Positions 1 to 7,750 of a stretch of 64,000 bases of DNA are shown one piece after another; position 1 is the first letter of the stretch; each line of letters opens with the position of its first letter. The DNA comes from Butyrivibrio hungatei. GTDB taxonomy: Bacteria; Bacillota; Clostridia; Lachnospirales; Lachnospiraceae. The notes below the pieces were generated by a model. It saw nothing but the letters and a program-made list of their open reading frames with translations. It did no database searches and had not been told where the DNA came from. The position numbers and the translations under genes were made by a program. Location: assembly GCF_900101605.1 (NCBI RefSeq), contig NZ_FMUR01000009.1:115158-179157 (forward strand), written 5' to 3'.

Positions 1-52
1 ATGCCATTAATGCCGCAACTATTGCATTGAATAAAATTTTCTTTTTATTCAT
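1..52 (-). CDS. N-terminal fragment of a probable exported protein
   Basis: An ATG at position 52 on the minus strand opens a frame that runs off the left edge. The 17 visible residues (MNKKKILFNAIVAALMA) have three lysines followed by a hydrophobic run, as in a signal peptide or first membrane helix. The upstream GGGGCG is a weak ribosome site. The rest of the gene is outside the window, so no function can be given. Confidence 0.4.
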   Translation of the reverse strand, partial: MNKKKILFNAIVAALMA

Positions 53-78
53 AGATAAGACGCCCCATTTCATTAAAT

Positions 79-105
79 GACCTGACCATATAATATGGCC
101 AGGTC
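79..105 (-). terminator. Hairpin downstream of thrS
   Basis: The arms GACCTGACCATAT and ATATGGCCAGGTC form a 13-bp stem with one G-U pair and a very tight loop, 30 bp past the thrS stop. The following T-run is poor in the thrS direction (ATTTAATG) and better on the plus strand, so this may act in both directions or as a 3-prime stabiliser. Confidence 0.55.
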
Positions 106-134
106 TTTATAATTTCTTTTACAAAACAAATATA

Positions 135-2018
135 TCAAGCTTCGTAGCTGTCGATAAGCTCAAGGCTGTGCTCTTCGTTCATCTTCTTGCACATCTCAAC
201 GAGTGCATCAAGAGGAACGTTCTGAACCTGCTTGTTGGAACCACGAACATTGATAGATACAGTGTTCTCCTGTGCTTCCTTGTCACCGACAACAATGATG
301 TACGGATCTTTGTAGTTCTTGAACTTCTTGATCTTCTCTTTCATGTTGTTGTCTGAGTAATCAGCTTCAACACGGATTCCGGCTTTTACAAGAGCCTCTT
401 CAACCTTCTTGGCATACTCGTTATGCTCTACACGGATAGGCACGATACCAACCTGATAAGGGCTGAGCCAGAACGGGAATACTCCCTTGAAGTTCTCGAT
501 GATGATACCGATGAATCTCTCAAGTGAACCGTAGATAGCTCTGTGAATAACTACAGGCATCTGCATTGTTCCGTCCTGAGCCTGGTATGTAAGGCCAAAG
601 TTGTGAGGAAGCTGGAAGTCAAGCTGTACAGTACCGCACTGCCATTCTCTTCCGAGTGCATCCTTGATCTGAAGGTCGATCTTAGGTCCATAGAACGCAC
701 CGTCTCCTTCGTTGATCTCATATCCACCCTCGCCATACTTCTCATCGAGGATTTCCTTAAGAGCAGCTTCCGCTCTGTTCCAAACTTCGATATCACCCAT
801 GAAGTCATCGGGTCTTGTTGAGAACTCGGCTCTGTATGTAACACCGAATGTCGAGTAGATTTCATCAGCGATCGCGATAATATCGGCAATCTCTTCTTTT
901 ATCTGAGATTCCATTACGAATGTATGGTCATCATCCTGACGGAACTCCTGAACACGGAAAAGACCGTTCATCTGTCCTGACTTCTCTTTACGATGAAGAA
1001 CATCATATTCGCTGTAACGGATAGGAAGCTCTTTGTAAGAGTGGTTTGTTCTCTTATATGTCATCATCGCATTTGGACAGTTCATGGGCTTTGCAGCCAT
1101 TGTGTCGTCCTGCTCACGATTATATATAACGGATTTAGCCAGAATCTTAATGTTCTTAGGCTCTTCATCAGGTTCATTGATATTCTCAAGGATGCCGGGA
1201 ATCTCAGCATCTGCCTTGAGCCATCCCGAAACACCGGGAACCATGAACATGTTATTTACGTAATGAGCCCAGTGTCCGCTTATAAGCCAAAGCTTTTTGT
1301 TATTAACAAGGGGAGCTGCGATTTCTGTGTAACCGTGTCTCTCCTGTACTTCTCTTGAATATTTAAGAAGTGCCTGATACATCTTCCAGCCTCTGGGAAG
1401 CCAGTAAGGCATACCGGGTGCGGTCTCATCAAACATAAAGAGATCGAGCTGGGCACCGATCTTCTTGTGATCGCGCTCCATTGCTTCCTGGATCATCTTG
1501 ATGTGCTTTTTGAGCTCATCCTTGCTCGGGAAAGCATAAAGATAAATTCTTGAAAGCTGGTCTCTCTTCTCATCGCCTCTCCAGTACGCTCCTGAAACAG
1601 CCTTCACCTGATAAGCTACATTCATAAGCTCCTGAGAGTTTGCTACATGAGGTCCGCGGCAAAGATCGACATAATCATCGCCTGTATAATAAACTGTCAA
1701 AGTTTCATCTTCGGGAAGATCGTTGATAAGCTCTGTCTTAAACTTCTGATCCTTGAACATTTCAAGTGCTTCCGCTCTTGAAACCTCTTTGCGTGTAAAG
1801 TCTTCTCTTCTCTTGATGATCTCACGCATCTTATCCTCTATGGTCTTGAAATCATCCTGTGTCACAGCCTTGGGAAGTACGAAATCGTAGTAGCAACCGT
1901 CGTCGATCTGAGGTCCGATTGCATACTGCACTTCCTTTCCGTAAAGCTCTATAACAGCCTTAGCGAGAATGTGTGCCAATGAATGGCGGTAAACTTCTAA
2001 ATATTCTTCTTTTGTCAT
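135..2018 (-). CDS. thrS: Threonine--tRNA ligase, divergent form without TGS domain
   Basis: Charges tRNA-Thr with threonine in the cytoplasm. The 627-residue protein begins directly with the second (editing) domain: H12 and H16 of HSLAH pair with C120 and H124 of CRGPH. The usual N-terminal TGS domain of about 60 residues is absent. The class II core follows, with the zinc cysteine in MNCPNA (residues 312-317), the zinc histidine in DDDHTF (H365) and the motif-3 arginine in GSLERFIG, then the anticodon-binding domain. Between motif 1 and the zinc cysteine there is an insertion of roughly 45 residues (about 260-306). The normally invariant MNCPGH reads MNCPNA. The start has AAGGAG six bases upstream. 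No T-box was found. The family call is secure; the architecture is unusual and may mean a second, canonical ThrRS exists in the genome. Confidence 0.93.
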   Translation of the reverse strand: MTKEEYLEVYRHSLAHILAKAVIELYGKEVQYAIGPQIDDGCYYDFVLPKAVTQDDFKTIEDKMREIIKRREDFTRKEVSRAEALEMFKDQKFKTELINDLPEDETLTVYYTGDDYVDLCRGPHVANSQELMNVAYQVKAVSGAYWRGDEKRDQLSRIYLYAFPSKDELKKHIKMIQEAMERDHKKIGAQLDLFMFDETAPGMPYWLPRGWKMYQALLKYSREVQERHGYTEIAAPLVNNKKLWLISGHWAHYVNNMFMVPGVSGWLKADAEIPGILENINEPDEEPKNIKILAKSVIYNREQDDTMAAKPMNCPNAMMTYKRTNHSYKELPIRYSEYDVLHRKEKSGQMNGLFRVQEFRQDDDHTFVMESQIKEEIADIIAIADEIYSTFGVTYRAEFSTRPDDFMGDIEVWNRAEAALKEILDEKYGEGGYEINEGDGAFYGPKIDLQIKDALGREWQCGTVQLDFQLPHNFGLTYQAQDGTMQMPVVIHRAIYGSLERFIGIIIENFKGVFPFWLSPYQVGIVPIRVEHNEYAKKVEEALVKAGIRVEADYSDNNMKEKIKKFKNYKDPYIIVVGDKEAQENTVSINVRGSNKQVQNVPLDALVEMCKKMNEEHSLELIDSYEA

Positions 2019-2075
2019 TTCAGCTCCTTCTGCTATACCTACCGGGTACAGCCATGCTTTTTTATATTTATGATG

Positions 2076-2105
2076 TTCCGCTTTCGCGCATAGCGCTCGC
2101 CGGAA
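2076..2105 (-). promoter_or_regulatory. GC-rich stem-loop in the thrS leader
   Basis: TTCCG and CGGAA enclose an inner GCGC-ATA-GCGC hairpin, about 58 bp before the thrS start. It is the only strong structure in this leader. It does not carry the T-box GGTGG-type core, so its role (attenuation or mRNA stability) is open. Confidence 0.35.
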
Positions 2106-2126
2106 CTAAGTAGTACACCAAGCTCG

Positions 2127-2143
2127 AAAAAACCTCGCTAGGT
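2127..2143 (-). terminator. Weak terminator after the SEC-C gene
   Basis: On the minus strand ACCT-AGCG-AGGT is followed by six T residues, seven bases past the stop of the upstream gene. The stem is only 4 bp, so termination would be partial at best and thrS may be read from upstream. Confidence 0.3.
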
Positions 2144-2149
2144 GATTAC

Positions 2150-2656
2150 TTATGCGTTCTTTCCGCAGCACTTCTTATACTTCTTGCCGCTTCCGCACGG
2201 GCAGGGATCGTTGGGATAGATCTTCTCTTCTTTTCTGATTGTGTGAGAAGCCTTCTCTTCTTTGTAGAGGGCTTTTCTCTTGTCCTCGTCAAAGATCTCT
2301 TCCCATTCAGGAAGGTTGTAGAGCCAGTCTGCGCCGGCGTTTACCATGTTTTTGTAAAGGAGTTCTTTTTCGAAGCCAAGGTTAACCTCAGTATCCTCTT
2401 CCATCTCTTCGATAGGATTCTGCTCCTTAAGACTGTCGTTGATTCCGTCGAGGAAACCAACCATAGTCATTATGTCAACTTTGTATTTCTCTGCAAGCTC
2501 TTTAACTGTTCCCTTAACAACTTCATCGGGATTCTTTAAAAGCTGCGCATAGATGTCGCGCTCTTTCTGGAAGTACTCTGTCCATAATTTCTGGAGGGTA
2601 CCCTTGTCTGTAGTCTCTGAATAAGCCATATCATGCCATTTTTTCAATAATGCCAT
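2150..2656 (-). CDS. SEC-C motif protein
   Basis: A 168-residue soluble protein whose last 22 residues form a SEC-C zinc-binding motif ([13 protein letters not shown], residues about 153-165), the same motif that ends SecA. The N-terminal 140 residues are helical and acidic and resemble the small YecA/UPF0149-like SEC-C proteins. In SecA the motif binds zinc and contacts SecB or ribosomes; for stand-alone proteins the partner is mostly unknown. The start has AGGAG seven bases upstream. It lies between thrS and a TSUP permease on the same strand, with spacing that does not prove an operon. Function beyond zinc binding is not established. Confidence 0.8.
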   Translation of the reverse strand: MALLKKWHDMAYSETTDKGTLQKLWTEYFQKERDIYAQLLKNPDEVVKGTVKELAEKYKVDIMTMVGFLDGINDSLKEQNPIEEMEEDTEVNLGFEKELLYKNMVNAGADWLYNLPEWEEIFDEDKRKALYKEEKASHTIRKEEKIYPNDPCPCGSGKKYKKCCGKNA

Positions 2657-2696
2657 ATCCGTTACTCCTGTTTTCTAAATAATTATCTCATTTATT

Positions 2697-2717
2697 GAGC
2701 TCGGTACTACCGACCTC
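2697..2717 (+). terminator. Hairpin with T-run on the plus strand
   Basis: GAGCTCGGT-ACT-ACCGACCTC is followed by TTTTT on the plus strand. No plus-strand gene ends here, so it may instead act as a 3-prime structure for the permease that ends at 2803. Weak call. Confidence 0.25.
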
Positions 2718-2802
2718 TTTTTACGATATACGCAGATTTTATTCTATCGTATTATCATATAGGTGTCAAAAGCCACGAATATAGTATACGTTTCTTCAAA
2801 TA

Positions 2803-3558
2803 TTATCCAATACACATCTCAAACATCAGCTTAATAAAGAAAATCGAAAGTACCGCTATCATGACCGGCTTAACGATCCTGGAGCTGTTTTTTTCAAAGC
2901 ATGTAGCTCCAATGTAATTACCTGCAATGTTGAAAAGACCTGCGACTGCGCCAAGCGGAAGAAGTACCTGCCCGTTTATCAGAAATACCACAAGTGCCGC
3001 GATGTTGGTGGACAGATTTATCACTTTGGTAAGTCCGTTGGCTGTTGTAAGCTTCATTCCCGCAAAACAGGTCAAAAGAAGTATCAAAAACACACCGGTT
3101 CCGGGGCCGTAGAAGCCGTCGTATGCACCGATGAAAAAAGCCACAAAAGCACTTATAAATAAGGCCGCTTTGTCGGAACGGACCGTATTTGTTTCCAGAT
3201 TTCCTTTGCGTGTAATAACATAGATTCCCGTGAGCGGGATGATTATCATAAGGATTGTCTTAAGAATATTGTCGGGAACAAGAAGTGAAGCCTTTACTCC
3301 AAGCGCAGATCCGGCGAGTGCGCACGGAACGCATACTATTCCTATCTTCCACGGAATAAAACCTCTTCGCGCATATTTTGCCGTAGTTACCGATGTTCCC
3401 ATAAATGAACTCATTTTGTTTGTAGCTATACAGTTATGTACGGGAATTCCCGTAATCATATAAGCGGGAAGCGACACAAGTCCGCCGCCTCCCGCTACCG
3501 CATCTATAAAGCCCGCAATGAAGATAAGCGGGCAGATTATCAAATACTTAGTAAGCAT
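2803..3558 (-). CDS. TSUP-family (TauE/SafE) membrane permease
   Basis: A membrane protein of about 251 residues with seven or eight hydrophobic segments. The N-terminal signature GFIDAVAGGGGLVSLP and the internal repeat half GAYDGFYGPGTGVFL are typical of the TSUP (formerly DUF81) family, which exports or imports small organic or sulfur anions such as sulfite, sulfonates or sulfoacetate. The substrate cannot be told from sequence. An open frame continues upstream to 3699, but that part is highly charged and overlaps dapL, so I start at the ATG at 3558. A TTG at 3564 has a better-placed AGAAAGG eight bases upstream and is an alternative start. The gene follows dapL by about 50 bp on the same strand. 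Confidence 0.82.
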   Translation of the reverse strand: MLTKYLIICPLIFIAGFIDAVAGGGGLVSLPAYMITGIPVHNCIATNKMSSFMGTSVTTAKYARRGFIPWKIGIVCVPCALAGSALGVKASLLVPDNILKTILMIIIPLTGIYVITRKGNLETNTVRSDKAALFISAFVAFFIGAYDGFYGPGTGVFLILLLTCFAGMKLTTANGLTKVINLSTNIAALVVFLINGQVLLPLGAVAGLFNIAGNYIGATCFEKNSSRIVKPVMIAVLSIFFIKLMFEMCIG

Positions 3559-3607
3559 TTCCAAAAATAATGCCTTTCTGTTTACACAGTTCTTTTTCCT
3601 GATAAGA

Positions 3608-4834
3608 TCAGAGCTTCTTAATTCTCTCAAGCGCTTCCACACTGTTCTCATAGCTTCCGAAAGCCGTAAGTCTGAAGTAGTGCTCTCCGCTTGGCCCAAA
3701 TCCCGATCCGGGTGTTCCTACTACGTTTGCCTTCTCAAGAAGGTGATCGAAGAATTCCCAGCTTGTCATGTTGTCAGGAGTGCGAAGCCATACGTAAGGT
3801 GAGTTAACACCACCTGAAACGTCGTATCCTGCGTCTTTAAGACCGTTAAGAATATAGTTCGCATTCTTCATGTAGCGTGCAACCATATCTTTTATCTGAG
3901 CCTTACCTGCATCTGTGTAGCAAGCCTCTCCCGCCCTCTGAACGATGTAAGGAGCTCCGTTGTACTTTGTTCCGTGTCTTCTTGCCCAGAGGCTGTGCAT
4001 CTGAACTTTTTTGCCCTCAAAATCAACTGTAAGATCATGAGGAATAATTGTTGCTCCAAGACGAAGTCCCGTGAATCCTGCATTCTTGGAGAATGATCTG
4101 AGCTCTATAGCGCAAGTTCTTGCACCCTCGCACTCATAGATTGAATGAGGAACGTTATCCTCTGAAATATATGCTTCATAAGCTGCATCAAAGATGATAA
4201 CGGCGCCGACTTTATTTGCATAGTCAACCCAAACCTGAAGCTGATCCTTGGTAATAGCACTACCTGTAGGATTGTTGGGGAAGCACAGATAGATAAGATC
4301 GGGTGTCTCCTTGGGAAGCTCAGGTGCAAAGCCATTCTCAGCCGTACAAGGCATGTAGATGACATTGCTCCAGATTCCCGTACTCTCGTCGTAATCGCCT
4401 GTTCTTCCTGCCATTACGTTGGAATCAACATATACGGGATATACGGGATCGCAAACAGCAATCTTGGCATCCTGTGAAAAGATTTCCTGAATATTTCCGG
4501 AATCACTCTTGGCACCGTCAGAAATAAAGATTTCATCGTCGGCAATGTCGCATCCTCTGCTTCTGAAATCGTTCTCAGCCATTGCATGGCGAAGGAAATC
4601 ATAACCAAGATCGGGAGCATAGCCTCTGAATGTCTCAGCTACGGCCTGCTCGTCAACAGCCTTGTGAAGCGCCTCGATTACTGCGGGGCAAAGAGGCTGT
4701 GTAACATCTCCGATTCCGAGTCTAATTATTTTATTATCCGGATTAGCCTGCTGATAAGCATTAACCTTCTTTGCGATAGTGCTGAAAAGGTAGCTTCCGG
4801 GAAGTTTCAAATAGTCACTGTTAGGTTTAAACAT
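3608..4834 (-). CDS. dapL: LL-diaminopimelate aminotransferase
   Basis: PLP-dependent aminotransferase that converts tetrahydrodipicolinate and glutamate to LL-diaminopimelate in one step, replacing the DapD/DapC/DapE route for lysine and peptidoglycan precursors. The 408-residue length fits the family (about 410). The start motif SDYLKLPGSYLF, the substrate-site FPNNPTGS and the Schiff-base lysine in SFSKNAGFTGLRLG are all visible. The ATG at 4834 is chosen because AGGA lies eight bases upstream; an in-frame ATG at 4900 has no ribosome site. dapF, the next enzyme of the pathway, is 1.7 kb away on the other strand, separated by a nuclease-like gene and a long non-coding stretch. Confidence 0.93.
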   Translation of the reverse strand: MFKPNSDYLKLPGSYLFSTIAKKVNAYQQANPDNKIIRLGIGDVTQPLCPAVIEALHKAVDEQAVAETFRGYAPDLGYDFLRHAMAENDFRSRGCDIADDEIFISDGAKSDSGNIQEIFSQDAKIAVCDPVYPVYVDSNVMAGRTGDYDESTGIWSNVIYMPCTAENGFAPELPKETPDLIYLCFPNNPTGSAITKDQLQVWVDYANKVGAVIIFDAAYEAYISEDNVPHSIYECEGARTCAIELRSFSKNAGFTGLRLGATIIPHDLTVDFEGKKVQMHSLWARRHGTKYNGAPYIVQRAGEACYTDAGKAQIKDMVARYMKNANYILNGLKDAGYDVSGGVNSPYVWLRTPDNMTSWEFFDHLLEKANVVGTPGSGFGPSGEHYFRLTAFGSYENSVEALERIKKL

Positions 4835-4936
4835 CGATTCGTCCTCACTTTCATGCGAATATAGAAAAAGTTTACTACTTTTTTGTATAATTGTATACAT
4901 TTTCTTTTCGGAATGAAATCAGCTATTTACAATTCG

Positions 4937-5758
4937 CTATAGAAGATACTGCTCTATCATATTCTTTATTACATAAGAGCTAATAGCATACTGCGAAGTT
5001 TCAAATGTCATGATCATGTTTTTCCCCTGATAAAACCCACTCTGTTCATAAGCATTTATCTTCGCAATATTCTTATTGGCATAGGCAATGTTATCCATCA
5101 TTCCGAAATGTTCCCATATAAACTCTTTTCTGGTTCGTATATTAAGACACATAAAATCCGGGCGAACCGTTCCAATCCCCTTTAGTGTTATCGGATATTC
5201 ATAGCGATATGGAACTTTGAATTGTTCAAGCATGTTAGCGATGATTATTTCCGACTTGGACCTAAGTCTTACTCCACCATTTGAACAATATACCGACATA
5301 TCCCCTTCAAAGCCCATAGGTTTATATATCTCCCCTCTCCAGGCTTCTATATATTCCTTGTCGGTAACAAATACCGGAGTTATAAGTTCCTTTCTACCGG
5401 GCATCATTAAAGCAAATAAATCTTTAATAGATTTTGTATTTATGAAGTCCTCATAATGCTTAATTACTTCCAACTCTTCTTTTGCCAAGTCCAAAACCTT
5501 TCTGTCATATCCCTTCTGCGCCAGCTCACGCGCAGTCCGTTGCCTTTTCTTTGGAATGTAAATACCATTCGTATCTTTTGGATCAGTCCTTCGGTAATAC
5601 TGCCATCCATTCGGCCTTTTAAGCACTCTGAGAGTCCCTTCCGGCGCTGATTTCAATGCCTTTTCCTTTTCGCTTATCAGGTATTTCAACATTTCTTTTC
5701 TTTTTTTAAGCAATTCCAACAGCTGCTCCTGCTGATCTATCTCTTCTATCCTTTTCAT
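4937..5758 (-). CDS. PD-(D/E)XK nuclease-like protein
   Basis: A 273-residue protein of unassigned function. Residues 1-110 are highly charged and probably coiled-coil (KRIEEIDQQEQLLELLKKRK), with a basic patch near 70. The C-terminal part carries what looks like a PD-(D/E)XK nuclease core: E170 in RLRSKSE, D201 in TVRPDF, and E216 in WEHFG, spaced as in Holliday-junction-resolvase-like and RecB-like folds. The usual lysine after the third acidic residue is not obvious, since the motif reads EHF, so activity is uncertain. It sits between dapL and dapF, has no partner gene nearby, and its upstream region carries six copies of an 8-bp element. It could belong to a mobile or defence-related island, but this is inference. 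The start has GGAGG a few bases upstream. Confidence 0.6.
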   Translation of the reverse strand: MKRIEEIDQQEQLLELLKKRKEMLKYLISEKEKALKSAPEGTLRVLKRPNGWQYYRRTDPKDTNGIYIPKKRQRTARELAQKGYDRKVLDLAKEELEVIKHYEDFINTKSIKDLFALMMPGRKELITPVFVTDKEYIEAWRGEIYKPMGFEGDMSVYCSNGGVRLRSKSEIIIANMLEQFKVPYRYEYPITLKGIGTVRPDFMCLNIRTRKEFIWEHFGMMDNIAYANKNIAKINAYEQSGFYQGKNMIMTFETSQYAISSYVIKNMIEQYLL

Positions 5759-5843
5759 ATTTCCTCCGATTTTGAGACTTCTTTGCCCTATTACGCCCTA
5801 TTCAAGCGCACAAAACATATAATTCAAAATTGATTTGCCATTG

Positions 5844-6042
5844 TTATATGCTTTTCACCTCTGTTCCCACATTCAATAGGCATATAAAAAGTCTAAGCAT
5901 GAAAAAAGTTATATGCTATCCTCCCTTACTCCCACCTCAGAAAAGCATATAAGGACCGCAATTCCTATACATTTTATTGCTCTTCACTTTATTTTTTTAC
6001 CAAGTAGCATATAAGTCTGTTGCGTATTCAAACTTTATATGC
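5844..6042. repeat. Six-copy GCATATAA octamer array
   Basis: The octamer GCATATAA or its reverse complement TTATATGC occurs exactly at 5844 (rev), 5880 (fwd), 5909 (rev), 5945 (fwd), 6007 (fwd) and 6035 (rev). The first four form two inverted pairs, each with start-to-start spacing of exactly 36 bp, and the two pairs are 65 bp apart. The sequence between them is only loosely conserved. The array lies 86-284 bp upstream of the nuclease-like gene. Chance expectation for an 8-mer in 766 bp on both strands is about 0.02. Confidence 0.8.
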
Positions 6043-6318
6043 TTTATACATCACTAAGCTTCTGAGAATGCGAGCAGATAATTTTCTCATTATGTAACCG
6101 CCAATGAGATTACCACTGTTCAGCTTTTATAAAAGCGTTTAAACTCATTAGCTTGGCAACGCAAAGACATCTTAAACAATTTGTTCATTATAGGTTATAA
6201 TTGTGGGAATATATAGCTGCTTAAGAACAAGCAACATTCCTGATATCATATTAGATTATTCAAAAAGACAAATAACAGAGAAAATGTACTATAAAAATCC
6301 AAAAAAGTAAAGCTCTTT

Positions 6319-6361
6319 CTTACGCTGATACACTACTCAGTCTTACATTGATACACTGCTC
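6319..6361. repeat. Two-copy 20-bp direct repeat
   Basis: CTTACGCTGATACACTACTC at 6319-6338 and CTTACATTGATACACTGCTC at 6342-6361 differ at three positions and are offset by 23 bp, about two helical turns. Possibly an operator pair; no gene is obviously served. Confidence 0.6.
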
Positions 6362-6524
6362 TTGATAAACAATCTTCACACAAAAGCACACTAATCAACG
6401 TTTACAAAATAAAAAGCACCAATTCCATACTTTTTGAACTTATAATACAATGTAGATAGCACTATAGTAAGCGCCAATACATTTGCGGTTTACTTTATAA
6501 TACACAGAATGCGAGGTACCCAAT

Positions 6525-7439
6525 ATGAAATTTACCAAGATGCACGGCTGCGGCAACGATTATGTATATGTAGACGGAGGAAAAGAAAACGTTCCTTCCG
6601 AGAAAAAATCTAAGGTGGCACAAATGGTTTCAGACCGCCACTTCGGAATCGGCTCTGACGGTATTATCTTTATAAATCCAGTTGCAGATGATGACATTGA
6701 TTTTGAAATGGAAATGTACAACGCCGACGGCTCCCGCTCCGAGATGTGCGGAAACGGCATCAGATGCGTTGCAAAATATGTCTATGACAAGAAACTCACA
6801 GATAAGACCACCCTTACAATAGTAAGTGCAGGTAAAAAGAAATACATCGACCTTAAGATCGGATCCGACGGACTTGTAGAGACTGTCAAAGTTGATATGG
6901 GTGCTCCGATCCTTGATGCTACAAGCGTTCCCGTTTCAGTATCTGACGATTTTCTTACTAATGATAATAAAAAATATGAAGCTCTTTCACCAAAATACGG
7001 AAGACTCGCTGTAGATGTTCCCATCGAAGTTGCAGAAAAGACATGGCACATGACATGCGTATCAATGGGTAACCCCCACTGCGTTGTATTCCTTCCGGAA
7101 AACGAAGACCTTGCAAACTTCGATATTGAAGCCGTAGGTCCTTTATTTGAAAATCACTCAGTGTTCCCTAACCGCACAAACACTGAGTTCGTAAAGATAG
7201 ATGACAAGAACAACGTACACATGAGAGTCTGGGAACGCGGAACAGGCGAGACACTTGCCTGTGGAACAGGATGCTGCGCTACCACTGTTGCATGCATACT
7301 TAACGGTCTTACAGACACGGAAGTTACCGTACACGTTCTCGGCGGCGACATCAAGTGCTCCTGGGATAAAAAGCCCGAATCGCCCGTGATCATGGAAGGC
7401 CCCGCAACTACTGTATTTGAAGGTGAGATTGAGATATAA
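6525..7439 (+). CDS. dapF: Diaminopimelate epimerase
   Basis: Interconverts LL- and meso-diaminopimelate without a cofactor, feeding lysine and peptidoglycan synthesis. The 304-residue protein shows both catalytic cysteines: C75 in EMCGNGIRC and C246 in LACGTGCC. The N-terminal signature FTKMHGCGNDYV is also present. It is slightly longer than many homologues (about 275) because of a loop around residues 145-165. An AGG eight bases before the ATG is a modest ribosome site. The last codons, encoding EIEI and the stop, are the first unit of an 18-bp tandem repeat that continues past the gene. Confidence 0.95.
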   Translation: MKFTKMHGCGNDYVYVDGGKENVPSEKKSKVAQMVSDRHFGIGSDGIIFINPVADDDIDFEMEMYNADGSRSEMCGNGIRCVAKYVYDKKLTDKTTLTIVSAGKKKYIDLKIGSDGLVETVKVDMGAPILDATSVPVSVSDDFLTNDNKKYEALSPKYGRLAVDVPIEVAEKTWHMTCVSMGNPHCVVFLPENEDLANFDIEAVGPLFENHSVFPNRTNTEFVKIDDKNNVHMRVWERGTGETLACGTGCCATTVACILNGLTDTEVTVHVLGGDIKCSWDKKPESPVIMEGPATTVFEGEIEI

Positions 7440-7530
7440 CGCGACTTTGAGTTTTAATTTATTTTTGAGTTTTAATTTATTTTTGAGATTTAATGCGACT
7501 TTGAGATATAATTCGACTTTAAGTTTTAAT
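7423..7530 (+). repeat. 18-bp minisatellite starting in the dapF 3-prime end
   Basis: Six contiguous 18-bp units: 7423, 7441, 7459, 7477, 7495 and 7513. The consensus is NCGACTTTGAGTTTTAAT, with a TTATTTTTGAG variant in units 2 and 3. The first unit is the dapF C-terminus including its TAA. Because 18 is divisible by three, every following unit repeats an in-frame stop. This looks like expansion of the gene end by slippage. Confidence 0.85.
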
Positions 7531-7575
7531 TGAAACTGTAGTTTACATAAACCCAAAGAATATTCTGCTTCAGAC

Positions 7576-7621
7576 AAAAAATGACTAAACCACCATCTTT
7601 TAATGAGTTTAGTCATTTTTT
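7576..7621. terminator. Bidirectional terminator between dapF and the membrane protein
   Basis: AATGACTAAAC and GTTTAGTCATT form an 11-bp stem flanked by A6 on the left and T7 on the right, so it can stop transcripts from dapF (plus) and from the convergent gene ending at 7751. Confidence 0.8.
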
Positions 7622-7653
7622 TCACCATGTTAAAGTCACAGCTATTTTCATCA

Positions 7654-7691
7654 AGTGACTAAATAGCGCTCTTTTGTCTGTTTTAGTCACT
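7654..7691. terminator. Second hairpin sharing the TGACTAAA arm
   Basis: AGTGACTAAA and TTTAGTCACT form a 10-bp stem 33 bp after the first terminator. Both hairpins share TGACTAAA/TTTAGTCA, so one could be a duplicate of the other. It likely serves the leftward gene ending at 7751. Confidence 0.5.
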
Positions 7692-7750
7692 CTACGACTG
7701 TATTGTTCTATTTCAGCCCTTTCGCTTTAACTCAAGGCTGTGCCGCCGCG

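Larger units (their letters stand above)
5759..6524. other. 766-bp non-coding stretch between nuclease-like gene and dapF
   Basis: AT-rich and without a credible reading frame on either strand. It holds the GCATATAA octamer array (5844-6042), a two-copy 20-bp repeat (6319-6361), and the dapF promoter region, where TATAAT at 6496-6501 is the only good -10 box but lacks a well-spaced -35. The 6050-6310 part shows nothing I can identify. Confidence 0.6.

Noticed and set aside
2019..2150. T-box riboswitch before thrS
   Set aside because: The leader is short and lacks the T-box core and a terminator/antiterminator pair. Only a GC-rich stem-loop is present.
5844..6042. CRISPR array
   Set aside because: The repeated unit is only 8 bp, alternates in orientation, and there are no cas genes.
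7158..7628. A minus-strand frame with LKLKNKLKLK repeats
   Set aside because: The repeats are the reverse reading of the 18-bp minisatellite and the rest is antisense to dapF.
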